From IMG/VR virus record IMGVR_UViG_3300033183_000491, positions 126,001 through 190,000 of that record: DNA of 64,000 nucleotides, one strand, 5' to 3'. Made by a program: the position numbers and the translations under genes. Each line of letters starts with the position of its first letter. Positions within the stretch are counted from its first letter, which is position 1. The notes under the pieces are model-generated. The model searched no databases. It saw only the letters and a list, made by a program, of their open reading frames with translations, and was not told the DNA's origin. This DNA comes from a virus. This document shows positions 39,058-47,790 of the stretch, piece after piece.

Positions 39058-40995
39058 ATGGCAAACTACACACTCGGAAACGGTGACGGAATCCAGATTT
39101 GGAATCAAAGTAGTGCATCTACTAAGATTGCTCAAGGAAGTGATTCTGTTGAAATTAACGATATTGTAATTTCAGGTAATTCACCAAAACTTACAGTTCC
39201 TGTCGGGAGTCTATATTTAGGTGCAACGCAGATTACTGTTGAGGCGACAGAACTTAATACACTTGATGGTTTAACAGCTTCTACTACAGAACTTAATTAC
39301 TTAGATATTACTACTTTAGGTACAGCGCAAGCATCAAAAGCAATTACTGTTGATGGTTCATCACAAGTAGATGCTAGTGCAATCACATTTACAGATTTAG
39401 GTACAGTTACTACTGTTGATATTAATGGTGGTACTCTTGACGGAGTAACTATTGGAGGAGCTTCTGCAGGTGCAGGTACATTTACATCTTTAGATTGTAA
39501 TGACGGAGCATTTGCGATTGCAAATCTAGACATTGATGGCGGGACTGATATTGGTGCTGCTTTAGTCGATAGTGACTTATTTATTGTTGACGATGGAGCA
39601 GGTGGAACAAATAGAAAATCTGAATTATCACGTCTTAAAACTTATTTAGAGACATCATCACTTTCATTTTCTGGAGCAAATACATTTGAAAACGCTACAG
39701 GACAAACTTTCCAAGGTGATGAAGGAAACGCAGCTTCAATTTATCTTAAGGCAGATCAAGGTGATGATGCAGGTGACTCTTGGGAAATCTCTGTTGCTGA
39801 TGGTGGCGTATTAACATTCGGAAATGACTCAGCAGTTCAAGGAACTTATGCAGCTCACGTTACTCTTACACCAAATGCAGTCGCTGGTTCATCTTCAGCA
39901 TTATTTGCTGGAAATCTTACAGTTAATGGTGACCTTACTGTTAATGGTGATACAACTACACTTAGTACTTCTACTTTAACTGTCGAAGACATCAATATCG
40001 TAGTTGCAAATGGAGCAGCAGACGCAGCAGCAGCTGATGGTGCTGGTTTAACTATTGACGGTGCAGATGCTACTTTAACTTGGGTTAATGCTAGTTCTCA
40101 TCTCGCTTTTAATAAAGATGTTAACTTCATTACAGACGGTATCAAGATTAATGGAACAGCAGTTACTGCTACTGCAGCAGAACTTAATACATTAGATGGA
40201 ATCACAGCTAATGTTGGTGAACTTAATGTTCTTGACGGAATTACAGCTTCAACTTCAGAACTTAATCTTCTCGATGCAACAGCAGGATCAACATTAGCTT
40301 TAGCAGCTGGTGACGGTCTTATTATCAATGATGCATCTGATGGTAATGCAACAAAGAAAGTGCTTGTTAGCGATCTTACAAGTTTCTTTGCTACAAGTGG
40401 TTCTACAACAGCTGATAATATTACATCAGGATCAAGTGCAGTAGAAATTACTACGACTTCTGGTGACGTTGTAGTAGATGCCCCTACAGGACAAAGCGTT
40501 AATCTTCAAGTTAATGGCTCTGACGTTATTGAAGTTGCTGGTGGACGCGTTGACGTTTCACAACCTCTTATTCTTACAAATGCAGGTCTTAGCTTACAAC
40601 CAGCTGCAACACACCCAGCATTCTCTGTTGGACACGTTCTTGCTTTTGAAAGTAATGCTGCAAATGGTGGTTTAGAACTTGCAGATTGTGACGATACAGC
40701 AACTAGTTATCTAAATGCTCCTTTAGGTATTGCTTTAGAAACTTCTGCAGAAAACAGCACAAGTGCTATTATGGTTCATACTCTTCATGGTGCACGTGTT
40801 AATGTACAAATTTCTTCAAGTACAACAGCACAAGGACAATGGATTTACCTAAGCGACACACCCGGTGTTGCTACAACAACAGCACCGACAAGCGGTATGG
40901 TTTGGAGACTAGGTCTTTGTGTAGAACATAATGGAACTGCTGTAACTGATACTGATATTATTTGGATGCCACAATTCTTAGTAGATCTAGGATAA
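39058..40995 (+). CDS. tail fibre/adhesin-like protein with ELNxLD repeats
   Basis: 645 residues, rich in Ala, Thr, Gly and Asp, unlike the Asn/Lys-rich structural block. Repeats of the form (A/S)ELNxLDG(I/L)TA occur at about 60-90 and 370-410, a hallmark of long phage tail-fibre or virion adhesin shafts. Residues about 155-200 contain the module DSDLFIVDDGAGGTNRKSEL, also found in the minus-strand fibres of the region. The C-terminal 120 residues (from PAFSVGHVLAFES) form a beta-rich head domain likely to contact the host. The gene stands on the plus strand, divergent from the Cas4-like gene, with AGAAAGG about 9 bases before the ATG. Confidence 0.87.
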   Translation: MANYTLGNGDGIQIWNQSSASTKIAQGSDSVEINDIVISGNSPKLTVPVGSLYLGATQITVEATELNTLDGLTASTTELNYLDITTLGTAQASKAITVDGSSQVDASAITFTDLGTVTTVDINGGTLDGVTIGGASAGAGTFTSLDCNDGAFAIANLDIDGGTDIGAALVDSDLFIVDDGAGGTNRKSELSRLKTYLETSSLSFSGANTFENATGQTFQGDEGNAASIYLKADQGDDAGDSWEISVADGGVLTFGNDSAVQGTYAAHVTLTPNAVAGSSSALFAGNLTVNGDLTVNGDTTTLSTSTLTVEDINIVVANGAADAAAADGAGLTIDGADATLTWVNASSHLAFNKDVNFITDGIKINGTAVTATAAELNTLDGITANVGELNVLDGITASTSELNLLDATAGSTLALAAGDGLIINDASDGNATKKVLVSDLTSFFATSGSTTADNITSGSSAVEITTTSGDVVVDAPTGQSVNLQVNGSDVIEVAGGRVDVSQPLILTNAGLSLQPAATHPAFSVGHVLAFESNAANGGLELADCDDTATSYLNAPLGIALETSAENSTSAIMVHTLHGARVNVQISSSTTAQGQWIYLSDTPGVATTTAPTSGMVWRLGLCVEHNGTAVTDTDIIWMPQFLVDLG

Positions 40996-41011
40996 AATAG
41001 GTATAATTAAT

Positions 41012-41070
41012 ATCTCCAGTAATATATTTATTAACATCAATCCTAATTAAAATAATATATTACTGGAGAT
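41012..41070 (+). promoter_or_regulatory. 17-bp perfect hairpin that hides the ribosome site of the next gene
   Basis: ATCTCCAGTAATATATT at 41012-41028 and its exact reverse complement AATATATTACTGGAGAT at 41054-41070 are separated by 25 bases. The right arm holds the Shine-Dalgarno GGAG (41065-41068), 6 bases before the ATG at 41075. In RNA read through from the fibre gene, this stem would block ribosome binding. There is no T-tract after the stem, so it is not an intrinsic terminator. T4 gene e is a known case of an early transcript with its ribosome site closed by a hairpin. Confidence 0.8.
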
Positions 41071-41074
41071 TTAA

Positions 41075-41455
41075 ATGTCAAGTAAAGAAAAAATTCTAAG
41101 AATAGGTTTAGGCGAAGCAATTTCAAGATTAATGAAACTTGAAAGTATGAGATCAAATAGACTTCACCCAATGCCAAGTCAAGCAATTGCTGAAAGAGAA
41201 ATGCTTTATTTAGCTCTAAATGAGATTAAAATTGATCTTGGTTTCGATTGTGATGATGATGGTCTTCCTGATTCTGTTGAAATTTTTGAACAAAGTGCTC
41301 GATCTTCTTGTTGCCGACTAGTTCAGTCTGAAGATAGTGGTCCGAAAAAGTCTAGAATTAATAGAGCAAAAGTTCAAAGAGGACAAGTTACAAAACAAGA
41401 AAAACCTAAAGAAGAAATCAAAAAGGCAAGAAAATCTCGCTCTAGAAAGAAATAA
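41075..41455 (+). CDS. hypothetical protein with basic tail, translation probably hairpin-controlled
   Basis: 126 residues. Residues 1-75 are helical (ILRIGLGEAISRLMKLESMR, then QAIAEREMLYLALNEIKIDL), followed by an acidic, calcium-site-like stretch CDDDGLPDSVEIFEQ near 67-81, a pair Cys-Cys near 87, and a strongly basic C-terminal tail of Lys/Arg repeats ending KKARKSRSRKK. The tail would bind nucleic acid or acidic surfaces. No family is recognised. It lies between two fibre genes, read from the plus strand, and its ribosome site is buried in the 41012-41070 hairpin, implying control of when it is made. Confidence 0.78.
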   Translation: MSSKEKILRIGLGEAISRLMKLESMRSNRLHPMPSQAIAEREMLYLALNEIKIDLGFDCDDDGLPDSVEIFEQSARSSCCRLVQSEDSGPKKSRINRAKVQRGQVTKQEKPKEEIKKARKSRSRKK

Positions 41456-41482
41456 ATATAATACTTGAAAGGAGTCACAGAT

Positions 41483-41746
41483 TTGTCTCTGTTTGAACTT
41501 TTATTTTGCTATGGATTAACATTTGGAATGATGAATAAAACATCATGGATTCAAAACAGAATTCAAATTTTAGATGATATGTTAGCTTGCTCATATTGCA
41601 CTGGGTTTCATGCAGGCTGGATTAGTCTTTTGCTTTTACATCCTACATTATTTAAAGACCCACAAACTATTTTGTTTTGGGCCTTTGTTTCTTCGTCATT
41701 TAGTTATATTATAGACACTTTTGTTGCCTATTTAGAAGATAATTAA
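41483..41746 (+). CDS. small membrane protein with 'CxYCxGFHAGW' motif (DUF1360-like)
   Basis: 87 residues from a TTG start. Hydrophobic segments at about 3-16, 40-54 and 63-82 suggest two or three membrane passes. The motif CSYCTGFHAGW (Cys36, Cys39, Gly41) is the mark of the DUF1360-type small membrane proteins seen in phages and bacteria, function unknown. The AAAGGAG site at 41468-41474 fits only the TTG at 41483 (8-base spacing), because the frame's earlier TTG at 41465 lies in front of it. The stop TAA shares its TTAA with the stop of the facing fibre gene. Confidence 0.78.
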   Translation: MSLFELLFCYGLTFGMMNKTSWIQNRIQILDDMLACSYCTGFHAGWISLLLLHPTLFKDPQTILFWAFVSSSFSYIIDTFVAYLEDN

Positions 41747-43944
41747 ATGATAAACCAGTTTGATCCATCACAAATAGCAGTAATGCTTGAATATTGACTT
41801 GATAGGGCGAATGTTGCAGCACCATCAATAGTTTCTGAACCACTTGGATCAACAGTAATTGTATTTGCTGACAGGTTCTTTATTTGATATTTGTAACCGC
41901 TTCCTGCTGTTGCAGCTGCTGGTAAATTAACTGTAATATCAACTGAAGGTGTCAACAAGAATACTTCTTCGATTCCTGATGTTGTTGAAATAGTGTATGT
42001 TGAGCTTGGTGATGCTGAAGTAATTGTCGGAACTGATCCTCCACCACCTCCACCTGCAGCAGCTGCCCAATGTAAACCATTTGCAGTTGTATATGTTAAC
42101 ACATCATTGTCAGCAGGAGATTCTACAGAAACATCAAGTGCATTTAATTCTGTTGCAGATGAAGTAACAATATCTCCATCTAAGAAAAGTCCTGAATCGA
42201 CACCATTATGAGCAAGAATATTAACTTTCGATTTAAATGAGTCTCCAGAGATACCATCAATTTGAAGACCCGCGTTAAATCCTGGTATTGCATAAAGATG
42301 AAGACGACCAACATCTAAATTGCTTCCTGCAGCTGGGTCTAAAATTCTACAATTGATATTGGCATATATATTGTTTGCACCTGATGCGCCGGTAACATTT
42401 CCTTTGAAAGTAACACTACCAATAATATCATTTGCTGCAGGACTTGCCGAGTCAGCTTTAAAAGTAATATTTGCAGAAGATGAACCAGTATAATCACTAA
42501 GTAATGTAAAACTTGGATCATTGATACTAGCACCACTCATCTTTAAAATCAAGCCATCATCAGCGTCATGTTCAAGTCTAATTTCTTGATCATTACCAAA
42601 ATATAAAATTGAACCATCACCAAGGTATAGGTCTGACCAAGTATTAGATGCACTCCCTAAAGTTCTTCCGTTATTTGTTCCAGGGTACAAGTTTCCTGAA
42701 ATTTCTGTGTTAGTTCCTCCTAAAATATTTGTACCTGTTTGGCCAACACAAGTTGTAATAGGCGCGTAAAATTCTGCACGACCGTTTTGATTTCTATTAA
42801 AATTTAAAACGTCGATTGGTGAAGACCCTGTATTTGTGTGTTTAAGAGTAAATGCTCCTGAACCTGAATTGTTTATTATAAGGCTTCCAGAAGATGTTTC
42901 AATATTAACATTTGTACTTGCTGTTGTAATATCACTAGCAGCAACACTACCGCCTCCTGCGACTGTAAACGTACCTGTGTCTGTTGCAGAAGCATCTCCA
43001 CTTACAGATGAGAAAATATATTTCTTAAGTCTTGTAAGAGCAGACTTTCTGTTTGTTCCTGCTGCACCATCATCAACAATAAATAAATCACTGTCAACAA
43101 GATCAGCACCAATATCTGTACCACCATCTAAATCAAGTGATGTTAAAGAAACTTTATTTGCATCTGAGATTGTGTTTAACTTTGCATTTTCAATCGAACC
43201 TGCTAACATTGCATTAGTAATGCCGCTTGCAGAAACGTCGAGTGTATTTCCTGTTTTAGTTAATCCATCTCCTGCGATAATTTCTCCTGCTCCACTAAAT
43301 TGTGAGAAATCAAGAGAATCAGTCCCTACAACATCGCTTCCTGTGTTTGACGTACAAACAAATCCTTTATCTGCATTAACTGTTCCTTCTTCAACAAAGA
43401 CGAAAATACCAGCAGCTGCATCTGAAGCTGATAGGTCATCTGCTCTTGTCGGTGCGCCAGAAGCTGCAACAATATAGATACCATTTTCAGAAGCTGTAGA
43501 CTGATCTTTAACAAGTATTCTGTCACCAGTTGCCAGTGTAACTGAGGTGTCTAATGTGTCACCATTTTCTAGATCTGTAGCTAGTGTAACTGGACCAGTT
43601 GTAGCTGCTCTTACAGAAGATTTTACGTCTAATCCTTGTAATACAGAATCAACATAAGCTTTAGTTGCAGCATCACTTGAAGCTGAAGGCGCGCCAACAT
43701 TAACAATTCTTTGTGAACTTAAAGAAAGTTGTCCTGTAAGAGTAGCATTAGCAAGTGATGAAGACCCTGCAACAGTAAGTCCTTGTTCAATTGTCAAAGG
43801 TGCATCTTTTACTTTAAGAACATTACTCTCTTCAGTGATAGATGATGTTCCATAAACTGATTTTGTTTGGTGAACTTCGTTCCATAATTTTGAGCTGCTT
43901 CCTAGCGTGCCAACATTATTGACTTTAGGTACTAAATTAGCCAT
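41743..43944 (-). CDS. tail fibre-like protein (733 residues)
   Basis: The N-terminus MANLVPKVNNVGTLGSSSKL resembles that of the 1456-residue fibre (NLVPRQDSEGKLGLPTRRW), so both probably attach to the same virion site. Residues about 105-230 hold the module TGDRILVKDQSTASENGIYI followed by ADDLSASDAAAGIFVFVEEG; next comes DSDLFIVDDGAAGTNRKSAL; then a beta-shaft section LYLGDGSILYFGNDQEIRLE shared with the 955-residue fibre; SATELNALDV; a Gly-rich linker; and a C-terminal head ending SSITAICDGSNWFII. Ala/Thr/Ser-rich. A late promoter lies 19 bases before the ATG, with AAAGGA. It converges on the plus-strand membrane protein gene. Confidence 0.87.
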   Translation of the reverse strand: MANLVPKVNNVGTLGSSSKLWNEVHQTKSVYGTSSITEESNVLKVKDAPLTIEQGLTVAGSSSLANATLTGQLSLSSQRIVNVGAPSASSDAATKAYVDSVLQGLDVKSSVRAATTGPVTLATDLENGDTLDTSVTLATGDRILVKDQSTASENGIYIVAASGAPTRADDLSASDAAAGIFVFVEEGTVNADKGFVCTSNTGSDVVGTDSLDFSQFSGAGEIIAGDGLTKTGNTLDVSASGITNAMLAGSIENAKLNTISDANKVSLTSLDLDGGTDIGADLVDSDLFIVDDGAAGTNRKSALTRLKKYIFSSVSGDASATDTGTFTVAGGGSVAASDITTASTNVNIETSSGSLIINNSGSGAFTLKHTNTGSSPIDVLNFNRNQNGRAEFYAPITTCVGQTGTNILGGTNTEISGNLYPGTNNGRTLGSASNTWSDLYLGDGSILYFGNDQEIRLEHDADDGLILKMSGASINDPSFTLLSDYTGSSSANITFKADSASPAANDIIGSVTFKGNVTGASGANNIYANINCRILDPAAGSNLDVGRLHLYAIPGFNAGLQIDGISGDSFKSKVNILAHNGVDSGLFLDGDIVTSSATELNALDVSVESPADNDVLTYTTANGLHWAAAAGGGGGGSVPTITSASPSSTYTISTTSGIEEVFLLTPSVDITVNLPAAATAGSGYKYQIKNLSANTITVDPSGSETIDGAATFALSSQYSSITAICDGSNWFII

Positions 43945-43962
43945 TATCTTTCCTTTTCGATT

Positions 43963-43970
43963 TATTTATA
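43963..43970 (-). promoter_or_regulatory. T4-type late promoter TATAAATA
   Basis: Minus-strand TATAAATA, 19 bases before the ATG of the 733-residue fibre gene, in the 48-base gap after the 91-residue gene. The plus strand also reads TATAAATA at 43967-43974 because the site is a palindrome (TATTTATAAATA), but there is no plus-strand gene to serve. Confidence 0.7.
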
Positions 43971-43992
43971 AATATAAAGTAATTTTTCTTAA

Positions 43993-44268
43993 TTAAGTTT
44001 TTGGCGTAATATCGCCATTTTCGTCTAATTCAAAGTTATCATCTGTATTTTGAAGTATATCATCAGGTAAATTTACTGTAAGCGTTCCTGAATTGTTTGT
44101 TTCATCGATATCAACAAGAAACAAGCCAGTACCGTTTGTTAAGTCGTCTTGAATAGTATAATCAGATCCGTTAGCTATAAAAAGACTACCGTCTCCAACG
44201 ACTTTTGTGCTTAAAGCAAATCCGTTATTGTTTTCATCGACGTTTATTTTTTTAATTCCGTAAGACAT
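43993..44268 (-). CDS. small fibre-associated protein
   Basis: 91 residues, acidic and Asn/Asp-rich. The C-terminal half (TGLFLVDIDETNNSGTLTVN, then DDNFELDENGDITPKT) has the same layout as the end of the 174-residue protein at 55715-56239 (GLFALDLNTFNDEGTLEHIQ, FEFDSEGNVMPIDE), so the two are probably paralogues. It lies between two fibre genes, 19 bases after one and 48 before the other, with TAAGGAT 8 bases before the ATG. It may be a small cap or connector of the fibre assembly; this is inference. Confidence 0.78.
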   Translation of the reverse strand: MSYGIKKINVDENNNGFALSTKVVGDGSLFIANGSDYTIQDDLTNGTGLFLVDIDETNNSGTLTVNLPDDILQNTDDNFELDENGDITPKT

Positions 44269-44287
44269 TTTTAATCCTTATAAAATA

Positions 44288-47200
44288 TTAAATTATTTCC
44301 CAAGAGTCTACACCATCGCTAATCAAATCTAAACTTTGTCCTGGTGTTTGTGAATCTGTCATAACAAAAGAAGCTAATCCTTCAATATTATCGCCACTAT
44401 AAGGTATGACGGTTAGAAGGTTTGTTCCAGCTTTGAATTTGATCCTTAGTTGCTGGCCAGCTACTGTACTACTTACTTGGGGTAATGTAATGTTAATAGC
44501 TGAATTTGTTGTATTTACGCTATAGTGGTAATTTATTTGTGCATTAAATGATGTTGTCTTTGCTGAATATGTATAATGCATATTCGTTAATTGTGAACCA
44601 TCGACAGCAGGAAGTTTAGCATTAGCATCTAATTGTACAATATTATTAGCAGCAGTTCCTACGTCTAAGGCAGCAGCAGTTCCTAATGTTGGTAAGTCTG
44701 TCCAGCTTAAGACTCCGTTTCCATCTGTTCTAAGAACTTGATTTAAGTTTCCGCTAGATGTAGGAAGTGTCAGAGTATAATTTGCTGCAGCAGAGTGTGC
44801 TGGTCCTTGAATAGCTACCCAGTGTGTATTTTGTTCACACTTAAATCTAATTAGACCACTACCTCTTGTTGAGTTACCTTGAAGTGTAACATACCCTGCA
44901 CCGTTTGGATCAAGGTTGATGTGATATCCTAAACTTGTTGTTCTAATATCATATCCCCCAAGATCTAGATGTCCTCCTAGTACAGGCGAAGAATCTTCTG
45001 ATAGTGATTCAATGCCTCCTGTAGAATCAGACCATACAACATGTCCATTTGCATTATCCCAAGTTAAAACTTGTCCATCAGTAGGTGTATCATGACCAAT
45101 CTGAGTAACTTGACCATCTTGATTTGCTTTTAAGAACGTGTTGTGTGTAAAGTTACCCCAGTTTGACCCTAGATATGCACCAAAAACTCCTTTTGTTGAA
45201 TTAAATTCAATATCAAAGTCTGTATTAAGATCTGTATCAGCACCTTTAACTTTTTCAATATGGAAGAATGGATAAGGACCAGATAAGTCAATTCTTCTAG
45301 ATGAATCTGTAAATATAAACTTTCTACTTGCAGATTGAAGTACTAAATTAGAGTCTGAATTGTTTCCATAAGAATCAGCGATCAGTGCTTGTTGTGTACC
45401 TAAAACAAGAGACTTAGCTTGCGCAGTAACTGCTGATTCACCTGTAATCAAGATTTCAGATCCAGGATAGCCTGTTCCTCCAGCTCCTTCTGATGTTAAA
45501 GTCGTAAGAGTTCTTAAATTCATTCCGTCTTTAAATCTAATTTGTCGAGTATAATCTCCATTACTTAAAGATGAACTTATGACAAGAGAATCTGCAACAC
45601 CATTTAGATTAAAATCAATGTCTGCACTTGCAGAAGCGTTTGTTATTTCTATATTACCTGTACTACCAAGAGTCAATGTTCCGTTAGATGTTTCAAAAGC
45701 AATATTTCCACTGCCTTGAGTAATATCATCAGCAGAAGTTGATGTAGCTAATCCACTAACAAAATTAGCTTTGGTCATTTTCTTAAGATTGTTATTATCT
45801 TCAGAATCTGCTAATAAAATAATGTCATTGTCGTTAATTGCAAGTTTTTCAGTTTGACCTGTTAATGCTAAAGATTCTAAACTAAGTGTACCTGTACTTG
45901 TAATAGAAGCATCGCCAGAAACTTTTCCAAAGTTATAAGCAGCAATACTAGATGCTTCTACTTGATAGTTTATTCCTGAAGCTTCGTTATCTACTATAAA
46001 TAGATCTGAGTCTGTAATAGAAGCTAAATTATTTCCTCCATCAATATCAATAGAACTTAAAGCGACTTTGTTAGCAACTGTGAGAGTATTAAGCTTAGAG
46101 TTAGCAATACTCCCTGCAAGCATTGCACTTGTAATTCCGCCGCTTTTAACTTTAATGTTGTCATTAACATCTATTTCGATAGAAGCGTTATCCACATTAG
46201 CATCAATAACATTGCCATTCTTTGTTAAGCCAGCACCAGCGTCAACTTGGCCAGCTGAAGAGAATTGATAAACTGAAACGTCATCTGTTCCAACTACAAA
46301 TGTTGATGGATCTGAGACAACTTGAACCCATCCTGTACCTTCATTTGTCGTACCACTAGCAACAAATACGTATGCACCAGGAATTTCGTTAGATTCGTCA
46401 CAATATCCACATCGTGTCAAAATCCAGTCAGTAGCAGCGTCACCTATTTGTGATACATAATATCGACCATTTTGAAATGCTGATGTTTGGTCTTTTAATA
46501 AGACGCCGTCATATTGTGCCCAAGTAGTTACACCATCAATGTCTAATGTAGCACTTGCTCCTAGATTAAGAGTTGCACCTACACCATCATCTGCAATTCC
46601 ATTATCATATGTTCCTACTAAGTTTTGTGTTGTTGCAGCAAGAACTGAAGGTTTTGCAATGATTCCTTGTGCTACTTCGTCAACGTAAGCTTTATTAGCA
46701 GCATCACCATTTTCAGTTGGATTTGCAAGATTTGTAATCTTATTAGAGTTAAGATTTAAATCAACACTTTGTCCTGTTAAATCAACCGATGCTATTTCTG
46801 TATTGGAAGAGATCACCAGATTACCTGAGTTAACACTTATTTCAACGTTTGATGTATTGTTTGAATCTAACGTCCCCTTATCAACACGATCAATCTGGAG
46901 ATATTTTGGAGCTGTGACTGCATATGGATTGACTCTTGTATTAATCTTAAGACTGTTCTTTGATGCCATTAAGATTTCGCCGTCTGTTTGTGTACCATCA
47001 CCTGCTACTAAATGTAATCCGTGTGCAGATTGAGTCACAACATCCATTCCAATGTTACCACCAGTTATAAATCTTGTATTACGAGTTCCTGCGTGTGATG
47101 ACTGATTATACGCGTCATTTGTAAAAATACCTGCATAACTCTGCACATTACCTTCAGGGTCAGCCTCACCTACATCGTTTGTATGCGCTGCACCTTTAAC

Positions 47201-47746
47201 TCTTAATGCAGTTGCATTATCTTTTTGACCAATAATAACACCACTTGCTGTTAAGTCTTGACCTATTTGGACGTGTGACGAAGAGTTACCAATTAAAATA
47301 TCACTACTACTACCTATTTCAGATGAAATCCTTAGTTCTCCTGAAGTGTTGTTTATTAAGGAGTTGGTTCCATCGTGAGTTATAACTAAATCACTATCAG
47401 AACCCCATTTTAATTGAAAAGTATCTGGAATAATTGACGAAGAATTTTGGTCAAATGTTAATACTTTTGAATTCTCTGCTTGTCCTAATACAGATAAATC
47501 ATTATAATTCAACTCTAAAGAAGATGCAGTTATTCCTAATGACAAGATCGAATTATCAGGATTCTTGTTTATCCAAAATCCTTGTGTAGAGTCGTATATT
47601 AAAAAATGATTATCTTGAATATTATTTATATTGACATTGTTTAGATTATTAATATTACCGAGTGATAACAATTCTTCTACTTCGATTACTTCTGATGACA
47701 GTAGACTTGGATTGTCAATGTCACTATTAATAAAAATCGTATTCAT
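44288..47746 (-). CDS. tail fibre-like protein (1152 residues)
   Basis: Modules in order: an N-terminal Asn-rich arm; SSLELNYNDLSVLGQAENSK near residues 90-110 (ELNxxD type); a TALRVKGAAHTNDVGEAD stretch; NLNSNKITNLANPTENGDAA followed by NKAYVDEVAQG, a motif common to shaft proteins; the module YDGVLLKDQTSAFQNGRYYV with a Cys-containing GYCDESNEIPGAYVF; AGLTKNGNVIDANVDN; DSDLFIVDNEASGINYQVEA; and a C-terminal head beginning NQVLRTDGNGVLSWTDL and ending DSWEII. Ser/Thr/Ala/Asn-rich with no enzyme motif. AAAGGTA lies upstream of the ATG. It belongs to the adhesin cluster read from the minus strand. Confidence 0.87.
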   Translation of the reverse strand: MNTIFINSDIDNPSLLSSEVIEVEELLSLGNINNLNNVNINNIQDNHFLIYDSTQGFWINKNPDNSILSLGITASSLELNYNDLSVLGQAENSKVLTFDQNSSSIIPDTFQLKWGSDSDLVITHDGTNSLINNTSGELRISSEIGSSSDILIGNSSSHVQIGQDLTASGVIIGQKDNATALRVKGAAHTNDVGEADPEGNVQSYAGIFTNDAYNQSSHAGTRNTRFITGGNIGMDVVTQSAHGLHLVAGDGTQTDGEILMASKNSLKINTRVNPYAVTAPKYLQIDRVDKGTLDSNNTSNVEISVNSGNLVISSNTEIASVDLTGQSVDLNLNSNKITNLANPTENGDAANKAYVDEVAQGIIAKPSVLAATTQNLVGTYDNGIADDGVGATLNLGASATLDIDGVTTWAQYDGVLLKDQTSAFQNGRYYVSQIGDAATDWILTRCGYCDESNEIPGAYVFVASGTTNEGTGWVQVVSDPSTFVVGTDDVSVYQFSSAGQVDAGAGLTKNGNVIDANVDNASIEIDVNDNIKVKSGGITSAMLAGSIANSKLNTLTVANKVALSSIDIDGGNNLASITDSDLFIVDNEASGINYQVEASSIAAYNFGKVSGDASITSTGTLSLESLALTGQTEKLAINDNDIILLADSEDNNNLKKMTKANFVSGLATSTSADDITQGSGNIAFETSNGTLTLGSTGNIEITNASASADIDFNLNGVADSLVISSSLSNGDYTRQIRFKDGMNLRTLTTLTSEGAGGTGYPGSEILITGESAVTAQAKSLVLGTQQALIADSYGNNSDSNLVLQSASRKFIFTDSSRRIDLSGPYPFFHIEKVKGADTDLNTDFDIEFNSTKGVFGAYLGSNWGNFTHNTFLKANQDGQVTQIGHDTPTDGQVLTWDNANGHVVWSDSTGGIESLSEDSSPVLGGHLDLGGYDIRTTSLGYHINLDPNGAGYVTLQGNSTRGSGLIRFKCEQNTHWVAIQGPAHSAAANYTLTLPTSSGNLNQVLRTDGNGVLSWTDLPTLGTAAALDVGTAANNIVQLDANAKLPAVDGSQLTNMHYTYSAKTTSFNAQINYHYSVNTTNSAINITLPQVSSTVAGQQLRIKFKAGTNLLTVIPYSGDNIEGLASFVMTDSQTPGQSLDLISDGVDSWEII

Positions 47747-47790
47747 TTAATTTACCTTTATATTTTAATATTTTTATCTTGTTATGCTAT

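Noticed and set aside
42836-43477. Plus-strand frame of 213 codons inside the 733-residue fibre gene
   Set aside because: The opposite strand of a fibre gene rich in Thr/Ala codons often stays open; the antisense sequence has no known motif and no start signal.
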